The notes beneath the pieces were generated by a model. It saw only the letters and a program-made list of their open reading frames with translations. It did not search any database and was not told the DNA's origin. 64,000 nucleotides of DNA from Styela clava (lineage: Eukaryota; Chordata; Ascidiacea; Stolidobranchia; Styelidae). This document shows positions 1 to 10,060 of this stretch, piece after piece; position 1 is the first letter of the stretch; each line of letters opens with the position of its first letter. The position numbers and the translations under genes are program-made. The stretch lies in assembly GCF_964204865.1 (NCBI RefSeq), contig NC_135250.1, positions 23,861,395 through 23,925,394 on the forward strand, given 5' to 3'.

Positions 1-169
1 GCCGAATAGACTTATTAGGTCGAAAACACTGATTTAAAACCTATGAATTGCACGACTACAAACCAGAGTTATAGTGTCAGCAAGTGTTGATCCCAATAAG
101 TGACAAAGTGATAAATATATGCATGGCATAATTTGAGTCTTGAAAAATCTAAAAATTTGGTCGCCTTAC
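1..169. other. A1 intron 11 (partial), no feature seen
   Basis: AT-rich intron sequence following the donor of A1 exon 11. No exon or repeat is recognised; the matching exon 12 in copy 2 (39642-39713) lies beyond the equivalent of the window edge. Confidence 0.6.
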
Positions 170-3100
170 CAGATTGTTTGTGTTTTGTAAAACGACATCA
201 TCACATAATTGTTTTATCATGTTTTTGATTTTCGAAGTGTACTCTGCTTCAAAATCTTCAACTCTACGTTTAATGCCATCAAAATGTTTTCCAAGAATAA
301 CTGATTCGTATTCTTTACATGAATCTTTTATTTTAATTTCTTCGACATAGTGTGAAAATTTCTGTGGTATAGAAAAAATACTCTTTGTCAACGTGATGTA
401 TTACAACTAACAAATACAAATCTACTCAAAATTTACCTTCCGCAAAATATCCGAAAGCTCCTTTTTCTTTTCGTCTATATATTTGTCGTAATCTATTCTA
501 CACTCGGCCTGAAAGTATTAATTTTTTATGATACAAAGATGGATGAACTAGAAAACAGGCAATAACAAATTTGGTGTGATTTGGAAGTCACTCTATCATT
601 TACTACAACTTCACCAAAATCGATCAAGCGGTACAATCAGTTGACATTGCAAAGGCGAACGTGCACAAAAAGAATTACTGCGTTTGCCAGACGGAGCTGC
701 TCGAAAAAGAAGCCAGGCTTAGATTGCCAGAGCGATCGTCAACGATGAATCCTTAAAAACTGGCAAACAAATAACTAGTTTTTCGGTGGAATAAGAACTA
801 AACAATAGAATTAATTAGGTATACTTCTATTGCTAGATTCCGATCAGAAAATTCTCCAATGTCGTTCTTGATGTGCAGTTTCACCGATTCCATAGCCTCT
901 TTTTTCGATTCATCACCACCGTAAAAAGCCCTGCCTTCCAGCTCTGCGATTATTTCGTTTTCTGCACTTTTGGCCATTTGTGCAAATTCAGTGTTCTTTA
1001 GAAATTGGCTCTCGCCCATATTCTAAACATTAGATCAAGTTAAACAAGTCATTGTAGCCAAGTAAAACTGTAAACTGGCATATTTTTTATTGGAATATTT
1101 TTATACTTATCTTAGTCAAAAGTCAAGACTGATAATTTAAATCAAGTAAAATTCAATAAAATTGGCTACACTAACTTCAAAAACAATTATCCATTACCTG
1201 CTTCATTTTGCTTTTGAATTTGTTTCTAAACTCGATGACCAGATTATTTTTAGCAGCCTCAATCTGTGCCTATTGTATAAAAAAAATGATTATTTAACAA
1301 CTGTAAAAATAAATTTAATAAGTGTCAACGGTACAAATAATTTTATTTCGTTAAATTTAAAATTTGTATTTCCCAAAACAATATATGGAAATATTTATTA
1401 TTATATAGGAAATATGTGCAAGCTTACGGGTAGGTGTTTCCTTTTTTACAACGATAAATTATCAAATAATAGACAAACTAGTGCAAATACGAAAACATTT
1501 GTATCCATCAAGTTGCTATTGGTTGATTTATTCCATACCTCTACAAAGTCTTTGGGGGTTGGCAGATTATCACTTTCCAACATTTTCGAAAATTGCAACG
1601 CAAACTCTGCTAATTCTCGTCCATGAATTGGTTTGTCATTAAATTTTTTTAATGATATTTTATCTGGATCGAATAAAAAATGTACCAACTCGTCCAAATG
1701 TTGTCTGAAATCTGAACTTATGTCTGAAAATAAACAAACATATAACTCAAGGATAATTAGAAAAAAAGCAGGCTAAAATAAAACAAAGAATGCTGTCTTG
1801 AATGCACGAAAAAATGTAAAAGCTAATGTGATAAATCGACCTTTTGGGCAAATTGAAAGCATTTCTAGTCATATGACAGTCTAGAACGAGATTTAAAAGT
1901 ATTACCTATTTCGTATTTTGATTATTCCGTAATAATACCTCGTCCATATGTTCCAGTAATATCCAAGAAAATAGTAATGAGAACAGAAAATTTAATTTTT
2001 AATTGCAATGTTATTTGTTTATCTGATTGCAAGTGTGATACAAATATTGTGTGATGTAAAATTGTAATTAGCAATGTAAATCTCCAAAACGCTCTTTGCC
2101 AAGATAGCCCTGCAAGGTCTCAAATCTACGTCATTATACTCACCCTCAAAGGCGCCATTGAATTGTTCTTGTCTGCTTTGCGCAACTTTTTTTCCAGGGT
2201 GAGGTAATAGAAATCCCCCAACTTGTTCAAACATTTTTTTGAAGTTTTCCTTTCTAACGTTATTTTGTGACCCTCTACTAAGTTGTTCATTAACATAAAT
2301 TTCTCCGCCTTTGGCACCGCAGCTATGTTCATCACGATCTGGCCAATCACGAATTAGAAACAACAACGTCTGATAAAAAGATGCGCTGATTTTCGTCTTT
2401 GTATTAGCCATAGTTTATTTAAATGTGATCTTATCAAAAATAAGTTAAACAATATGTTACCTGAAAAAAACTTTTGCCGTGAAGACCTTCAGCCATTCTA
2501 GCATGTTCTACGAACATCTAAATTAATTTTACTAACATTTAGTTTCATACAAAATTGATCTAATAAAGACATCATATACTAGTTCACATGCTATGTTCTT
2601 CAAGTAAAACGTATATTAGGTTCGAAATTGATTTTTAAATGAATAATAAAATGTTCGGAAAGAATTTGACTGTACAAAAAAGGCCATGAAAGGTTGGCAA
2701 TTGAGCCTGATATATATTAGTTTATCTGAACAACAACATGCATCATTTGCACGAACAGTCTATTTTGAATAAACTTTTGATGATAACTAAAATTTCTCAG
2801 GTTGGGGAAATTATCGAGCTAATATTAATCCTTTTATTATAGTCTAAGCCTACATTATGTTTTAATACAAATATTCAAAGCAACCATTGAGTATTCTCCA
2901 AATTTATACAATGCGAGATCTAAGAAGTATATATAAAGTAAATCTGATCAAATCATGGGTAGTTACTTATTATATATGTATATTTATGGCGTCAACAATG
3001 AACTATATTATCTCACCTCGAAAAATTCTAATTTATCGCTTCGCAAACATTTGTTTACGTTGTAAATCATATGGGAACTTATTGCAAGACTCATTGTTAT

Positions 3101-6100
3101 AATCTTTGAACTTTGAGTGAGATCATTTTCATTATCAAATGCTCCTTGAGTGTCAATGAGAAAGATTGCAACCTATACAAAAATGAACTTGTTTGCTAAC
3201 GACGTCTTTACTCTTCTTTCAATTAATATTTTGATTTTTGGAATGATATCAAACATATAATTTTTGACACAATCCAATAACGTGTTTTGGAGTAAGCACT
3301 AGGCGAAATATCCCAACAGTATGACCAAAGCAACAAAACATGACGAAAATGCATTTTGTTTGACCTCCGATACCGGCCTATCTTCACTTGCATTTCAGTT
3401 GCTCCGTGATGTAGTGGTCTCAGTTAAAGTAAAATTACTTATTCAATTTTGATAATGAGAAATAATAGGATAATCCAGTATTAATTCATATCATTTGCTT
3501 TTGGGGTATTTGACAATAACTCACTTCATTGATTGTTTTGTTGGACCCATCAATTCTGAATAATATAGATATATTTTGCAATTTTTGATAGTTAAAATTA
3601 AAAATACGCGCGTCTTCTATACGGCTATTGTTTTTATACTTTCCCACCATGCCTTCTAGTTTTTGAAAAATAAAAAACGTTTTATCGCAAATTTTGCTCA
3701 TTGCATAAAATTGCGCCACCACTAGGCGAAACGAAAAGTTTTCTAATAAAATATTGAATAACGTGATCTACTTCATGCCCTTTTCATAGAAAGATTGTTT
3801 TACACACAATTCTATTCAGATTTACCTTTGTTCCGTCCAGCAGAGTTGAAAAATATGGTTTGCTCCACATTAATATCCCCATTGTATTAGATTTTGTACC
3901 GCCTCGCCAAGAAAATCCAGTTAGGTTGGTTTCATTACTATTCATCCAATTGTCAGACTAAATTATAAATTGACACAAGTTATCAAGATGAGAAAGATAT
4001 TGCAAAATCTCAGATAAAGTTCAAGAAAAGTCGATGCAACGTTATGTGTGTGTGTGTGTTTTTAAGTGCTATTTAAGTGTTATACCATTCAACGTATACA
4101 ATTCGGCGTTCAATGGACCTTTCCCCGAGCATCGACTTCCTTGTTTACTTCGTGACATAAGCCAATCAGCAAATTGGAAAAAGTGACGTAACAATGCTCC
4201 CTTTTCGCATCCGCTCAGACACTTTTCTCACTCAGACTGATTTTCAAGCGCGGTCGTAAACATTACCTCGTTTTCGCATTTTTGAACTCTATTCGTTAGT
4301 TTTCAGTTGTGTTTTGGAAACTTAAACGTAAATCAGATAATTCAATTGCCACCCTGTCTTCCTAGGAGTTTTAATTTAATTGCAGTAATAAAAATTAGTG
4401 TAGAAATAGCTGTGATAGACTAGGCTCAAATTATTTAACGATACTTTTAAAAAACAGATTGTTGTATGCGATGAATCATAATGATGGTTTGAAACACATA
4501 CCCCGTTTTACAGGCGCCAACTCGCAAAAGCACTCTTAAAATAGCCCCAAACATTTTGCAATGGTAAAGTATAGGAAGAATTTTTCGGGGGTCAAAGGTC
4601 GGGGAAAGGTCCATAGTATCCCAATGGTATGTACCGATAAACTCGTTTATGTAATGCAAAATAGTAAAGTGAAACATGGTTTGCATGTGGAACCTTCGTA
4701 CAATTGGTAAATTAGTTCAAGTAGTTTGTAAATGTGTGATTTATGATATAAAAAGGGTACATGAATCCACAGATAGAATACGAAGTCGTAACATGAATTA
4801 AATGTTATCCTACTACAGTTGATGTACTACATGCGGAACACGGGCGAATCATATTTTTAGACAAAAATTGACTTATAGAGCTTACTCGTCCTGATTCAAG
4901 AAATCTGATAAACATATTTAGAATAAACGATTTCCCTTCACGCATAGCTCCAGTCACAGACAGTATCATAATTTTGCAATCATCCACTCCATCCTGAGAG
5001 AGTATTTTTAAAATATTATCTTTTACAATTCGATGTACTTCGTCATCATTTTGTTTGATGTAGATTGGAACTGCTTCACCTGCAAGACATATTTTTAACA
5101 TGATTATATAAGTTTCATTTATCAAGAACAATTGTCAACAATTTTTAATTTAAAAGTCACTACCTAAAATATATGTTGGCGTTTAAAAATTTTATTAATA
5201 GGTCATGAATTGTTCTAATCCACCTCGACAAATTGCTCAATTTTGGCTAATATAACATGTTAAAGTTTTCATATGTCGGTTGAAAAACTTGATCATATTT
5301 GCATTCTTTAGAGATTTTAAATTATCACGTTTAAAAATCGATATGTTTTAATTACTATCAATAATTTATGTAGTAGTGAAAATGGTCGGAGCGGCACTGC
5401 TTCGAAATTGAGGCTGCAAGTTAGGCATTTGGTACGTTGTATTTTTACAATCACAAAATTTTATATTATGTTTTGATCTCATTTGGTTGATTGTATTTTA
5501 TCTGGTGGGTTAAAATTAAAAGATCATTTCTGCTGCTGAAAAAAAGAATAGGTTCAGGCATACAATGGTTGTTCAATAAAATACAATAAAACTATAGCCT
5601 ATAGGCAATGTTGAGAAGACTCACATTTTTTATTGATTCGAGTCATTCGAGCAAAAAGACTCGATTCAAATTCTACCAATTATACTTGACTTAGGAATAA
5701 AATGCTGGACAGAAAAAAATCGCTGACAAAATTCCGTTGAAGTGCGATATAGTACACATGATAATGCCGTAATGATAAATATATATTTGTTGAAAAAAAG
5801 GTACCAAAAATATTTTCACAAAACTCAGCTTTGGGTCGCGTAGGGTCGCGTAGGGTCGCGTCCCATAGGGAAACACAGTTGAAACATACGCATAAAATAA
5901 GGAGTACTATTTAAAAATACCCGCTATTGTTGCAATTAACAATACAAGCCTGCTAACGCAGTCGGCAGTGGTTCAAGAAAGGGATTGTGCACAGTTTGTG
6001 TACAAATATACACCCGATAGAGAACAGTCAACTATTTGTTAGCGAGGATTGTTATGCAGCGGGATGATCACGACGATGCAGTTAAAGATAATGCTATCAC

Positions 6101-9100
6101 GAGAACACGAATGATAAAATTGCTACATTTTATAGTATATCCTTGGGAAAGAATGTAGTTCATGTTTATATTCCCTGCCAATTCTTTTCTAACTACCAAA
6201 GACCTTCAAAACTTTTGCTTCTTCTATTCTATTAAAAAAAAGATTTTATATATTCACATTTCCATCTGTTTGTTCGTACTCCCAGATAACCGATCCGTGG
6301 CCTCCAAGGAGGCCGGAGTCCCCCTTTAAAAAACCCTGTCATAAGCTAAAAGAGGCGACCGTGCTTCTCTTGCCTGTTGTCATGCTGTCCCTCAAATTCA
6401 GCTACAACAAAAAATTCACGAAAACGGGTTTTAGATTTTATGATTCCATCAATATTCTCGACAATGAATGATATACGGGTGGTAAAATGCCAAGTTATTC
6501 AAACAAAATGATCATGTTTTGCAACTTACAACCAATATTTTGTAAATAACTTTGTTTGACAGAGCCCCAAAAGATCTAACTACAAATATCAAAAAAGGTT
6601 GGCCAAATAGTCACACTACAACATAGTCGAATGTGCTGTATTTACGATAGATAACAAGTTCACCAAAAAGCATTACATGTAAAATGATAAAATAAAGATC
6701 AATTCAGCAATATCTAATTAAAACTTGGTGATATGCATCTGTTGATGATTTTAAGTGTTTGTTTCGGAAATTTAATGACAGAATCAATTGTGGTTGTCGG
6801 GAATGTTTCGAAAAAGATTGAATGGAAAAAAGTTTTCACAAAATGTCAAGGTTTGAGAGTAGTAAAGATGTGGAAAAAATACTCCCATGTTTTCTTCATT
6901 TGATAACCACACCACAGAACTTCTCCGATAAATATACGTAGCAATTGCGAGAGGCAGAAATGCCATGATGGAATTTCAACGCATTACAAACCAATATTAG
7001 CGATTCTCAGATATATTCGCGCATTCCCATCTGAACTGCGTGAAAAAGACTATACCTTTCTACACACTTGAAAATCTTTGTCAGATGAGCATCATAATAT
7101 CGAATATCAGTAAAGGAATAGTGCAATGGGAAAAACATATAAGACGTAACTTTCAGTAAAATGCAATTAAATAATTTTATTGTAGAATATATATTTAAAA
7201 ACATTTCGTCACGTCAACCGCAGTCCGAAACTTTAGGTCTCTGGCTGAGCTTAGATACCAATTGGCACTCATGTAAACTGGTAAGAGGCAGGTCTTATAT
7301 TGAAACGCCACGGGATGGAGCAGATAATATGAGTATCCATCCCCCAGCTGTCATTTGAGTGGGTACTGCTGTTTTTTTGTATTGTAGATGAAGTCAAATA
7401 TTCCAATCCATTTCAACTAATAAAATATTTCCGAGTCCTAAAACTTTAAGCGGGAAAACGAAATGCTCGCAGTATCACAAATGTAGTTTGAAAAGTGCAA
7501 AAGGAGGTGGCTAGTAGCTGTCGATGAATCTTGGCTTATATTAGTGAAAAAACTACCATTTATTGTACTAAAATTGAATTTCTGATATTGTAAGGAGATT
7601 CATTGTTACTATGAATTCAAAACTAACCTATGTAGTTTTAAAATATTTGTTTTCAACAAAAACGTGCTCCCGAAGTATTCGTACCAAGATGGCGTACAAC
7701 CTGAACTTTGTATGTGTACCAGTTTACGCTTCAGGATGTTCGTCATCTTGGTACGAATACTCCCGGAGCGTCTTAAAATCCACTTAGAAAAAATTGCTCA
7801 AAATTATATACTCCACACCCACTTGGGTATCATTATTTATGTCATTGACATTATATCTAAAAAATAAAAAACTTTATGTCTTAAAACGAGCTTCGGCCAC
7901 GATTCTGCCAGACTACATGTGTGCCGGTCCAACTCGTGGATCTACCAACACCACTTATTTGCCGATGCCGATTCGATATATACCAATACCAATATTACGA
8001 ATTTCTTGTATTACTGCTATTCCAATAATCAGTAATTGACATCATTGCATATACAATGTTTTTGAGTTCTTTAGTGTAGGGTACACACGGGATAAAATGT
8101 TCGTCTGTGAATAGTATTTATTGGGAACAGTACTTCAACTAAAATGACAGGTGAGGGAGTCATGATGCACACGTGAATGCAAACTTTTGACCTGACTTAT
8201 GACTCAGATGGACAGTGACGACTTGACTTGGACTCTGCCTTTAGATAATTTTATTCAACACTGCCTGAATTCTAGTCGGGTTTTTATGGGGATTACCAAT
8301 TGTAATCTAGTGAGTTACGTGAGTATTGAAGGCTTTGAAAATTTAAAACGTCATTGTCAGATTGCTAAAACGTTTGAAGTTCATCTGAGGGCATATTGAC
8401 TTCTGTATTGTTATTCAGAGAACACCGTGTCTGTTATACTGTAATGATCGTTACCGTCATTTTCTGTGAATATGTTTAAAATTTGAATTTAATCAGCAAA
8501 TTCTTTTGTGTTTGTTTGTCCTGATGTTTTATCAAAACTTATGACGTTAGGCCCTTCAAATTTCGACTGTAAACAAACGCCAACGACCTTTATCTAGTTT
8601 CAATAAAGCAATTTTTTTGATATATATATATATATGTATACTTGTAACCAACTTGTTTGCGCAGACAAGCGTAAACTTTGAAATTATTAACGAATTCGTC
8701 GAATTGGATAATGCCTTTGAGTAACGAAATAAATTTTACCCACACATACTACGACCGATAACTAGGACCATATCATATAATTTGGGTTTGATAAAACAGT
8801 CCAATCAAATTTAGTAATACCAATTCAATAAAATACAGGAGAGCTTTGTTTAAAAATATGAACACGAAATGCAAACGAAATATTTCACCATCATATCTCA
8901 GAAAATCATATCCGGTAACTTGTCGGGGCACCTGGTACCGCTTTTTCAAATCCGGTGACAATGAAGCATTTTTCATATGATTTAGTTTGAACGTGAATTG
9001 AAGTACCAAATTATATTTCAGTTTTATTGCATCCTAATCATCCATTAATATAATATAATCATCATAACTATGTACTATTCGGTATATGTACGATTAGAAA

Positions 9101-9209
9101 ATTGAAGTCGTGATAAAATCGATAATGTTACAAAGCACTGCTTCAATTATGTCGGCATGGCAAATAAAAATAAATGTAGAAACTAATGCCTACCTTCCAC
9201 GCTGGCCAT
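170..9209 (-). CDS. Gene A1: atlastin-like GTPase with helical-module tail (3' part beyond left edge)
   Basis: I assembled this spliced gene by hand. Exons on the minus strand are 9194-9209, 4886-5079, 3826-3957, 3017-3172, 2461-2517, 2144-2369, 1539-1723, 1198-1269, 825-1022, 437-508 and 170-382; the rest lies left of the window. All have AG/GT borders and join in frame. Exon 1 encodes only MASVE plus one base. It is chosen because it is phase 1, matching exon 2, and mirrors the first exon of gene B. Residues 49-56 are GAMREGKS (P-loop, with the arginine used as a finger in atlastins), 84-90 GFSWRGG (switch I), 121-124 DTQG (G3) and 192-193 RD (G4). The exon layout equals gene B exon for exon. 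Two helical modules (24+66 and 24+71 codons) are visible. Family knowledge: such GTPases dimerise and remodel or tether membranes; here no membrane segment is seen. GTPase family membership is secure; cellular role is not known. Confidence 0.85.
610..756 (+). other. GC-richer open segment antisense in A1 intron 9
   Basis: Within a 316-base intron the plus strand has an open frame of about 48 codons beginning FTKIDQAVQSVDIA and ending ERSSTMNP then stop. It has a more balanced base composition than the flanks. There is no start codon, no splice sites, and I do not recognise a family. It may be a fragment of a retrotransposed gene or transposon ORF. Present in copy 2 at about 40814-40960. Confidence 0.35.
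4113..4614. mobile_element. Small inverted-repeat element in A1 intron 2
   Basis: Arms 4113-4128 (atggacctttccccga) and 4599-4614 are perfect reverse complements about 470 bp apart, in a GC-richer island with no coding pattern. It looks like a MITE or foldback insertion. Copy 2 (44107-44122 and 44593-44608) has a changed but still paired base in both arms. Target-site duplication not evident. Confidence 0.5.
5080..9193. other. A1 intron 1 (4.1 kb)
   Basis: AT-rich. It holds a three-unit tandem repeat of gggtcgcgta at 5833-5861 (two units in copy 2), a foldback at 7666-7769, a GC-richer island at about 7207-7370, and a TA microsatellite at about 8620-8635. Open frames on either strand lack splice sites or recognisable similarity, so I call no further gene. 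Confidence 0.6.
7666..7769. mobile_element. 104-bp foldback element in A1 intron 1
   Basis: Forty-base arms 7666-7705 and 7730-7769 pair as imperfect reverse complements, with an 18-bp perfect core (agtattcgtaccaagatg, 7674-7691 with 7744-7761). It resembles a short MITE-type insertion. Copy 2: 47641-47744. Confidence 0.5.
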
Positions 9210-9235
9210 TGTTGTTTGCGTGCCTCTGTCCTTGA

Positions 9236-9255
9236 CTGCAATATTGACAAGATAC
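9236..9255 (-). promoter_or_regulatory. 3' splice site just upstream of A1 ATG (possible trans-splice site)
   Basis: On the minus strand cttgtcaatattgcag ends at 9236, leaving a 26-base leader before the ATG at 9209. Same two interpretations as for gene B: spliced-leader addition or a 5'-UTR intron. Conserved in copy 2. Confidence 0.4.
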
Positions 9256-9873
9256 AATAGCAAAGTATAGTAATTTCATATAAGCTGAACTCTTTAGGCG
9301 TTTAATTAATAAAACAAAAACGTTGTTTAAAATGATACTTCAAAATCACTTGGCTGCAACATGACACAATGTCCTAGATCAAACAAGAAGTGTTAAAAAC
9401 GCCAATACATAATCTTACACTGAATTACTCAACATCATTAGTTAGGAACATGAGGATGTTGGATTTGTTTGCATTGTAATCTATGCCTTTTCTTTCATTC
9501 AGTGTTCGTTTAGCTTCTTCGGCATCGACCAAGCGGCCAACACAACGCCTAATATGGTGCGTCGTCTTGTTTTTTGTGTGCACGCCATTTTTTCTTTATC
9601 CGTTCTATAAAATAAACGTCCTTACGCCTCTCGAGTTCATTTGCGTACAATTTAAACGCGTAATATTATCTAAATGTCTTGAATTGTTCGAATGATATTA
9701 TACGTGGCTTGATAGACAATCAAGTATTGACACAGGAGTGTTGGAATCTATTTTATTCTCTGATTTAATATTTCTAATGTAAACATGCAACTAACATTGT
9801 GTTTGGCCAAGTTTTATAAATTAACACCGATGTTGTTCACCTGAGCTGATCAGTTGCTAAGCAATGTTAAATT

Positions 9874-9939
9874 TTGTAGGTATAATATCAAGACAAGAAC
9901 TTTTACTAAAAAGTTGAATTCAAGATATTATACCTACAA
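9874..9939. repeat. 16-bp inverted repeat, 34-nt loop, upstream of B1
   Basis: Arms 9874-9889 (ttgtaggtataatatc) and 9924-9939 are perfect reverse complements. It may be a palindromic binding site or a remnant of an insertion; identical arms are found at 49854-49869 and 49904-49919. Confidence 0.7.
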
Positions 9940-9946
9940 TCTTTAG

Positions 9947-9982
9947 TTATACACTGCCTCAACATTTTGAGGCAGTGTATAA
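9947..9982. repeat. 16-bp perfect hairpin, 4-nt loop, upstream of B1
   Basis: Arms 9947-9962 (ttatacactgcctcaa) and 9967-9982 are perfect reverse complements around a 4-base loop, ending 78 bases before the B1 ATG. It is followed by a T-rich run. In copy 2 it lies at 49927-49962. It could be a promoter palindrome or RNA hairpin in an outron. Confidence 0.7.
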
Positions 9983-9989
9983 GAGTTTT

Positions 9990-10014
9990 TTAATTTTTTC
10001 ACTTTTTCAAATAG
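9990..10014 (+). promoter_or_regulatory. 3' splice site just upstream of B1 ATG (possible trans-splice site)
   Basis: A pyrimidine-rich stretch ends in ...ttttcaaatag at 10014, 46 bases before the ATG. Known: ascidian and several other invertebrate mRNAs receive a spliced leader at such sites. It could equally be the acceptor of a 5'-UTR intron. Copy 2 has it at 49994. Confidence 0.45.
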
Positions 10015-10060
10015 ATTGGCATAACTAGCTTACTTTTAAATCAACAAAGTATCAAAGAAT

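Larger units (their letters stand above)
9210..10060. promoter_or_regulatory. Shared divergent 5' region between A1 and B1
   Basis: About 850 bp separates the start codons of A1 (minus) and B1 (plus). This must hold the control elements of both genes unless the transcription starts lie further out. It is AT-rich, without a coding pattern. It holds two perfect inverted repeats close to the B start and a 3' splice-site-like sequence directly upstream of each ATG (separate entries). No clear TATA box can be assigned. The arrangement implies possible co-regulation (inference). Confidence 0.6.

Noticed and set aside
1162..1626. 154-codon plus-strand open frame (and 41365-41829)
   Set aside because: Antisense to gene A exons 7 and 8 and their intron; composition is AT-driven and the minus-strand exons explain the conservation.
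8199..8399. 66-codon open frame in A intron 1 (and 48176-48376)
   Set aside because: No splice signals, no recognisable family, and copy-to-copy conservation is the same as for neighbouring non-coding sequence.
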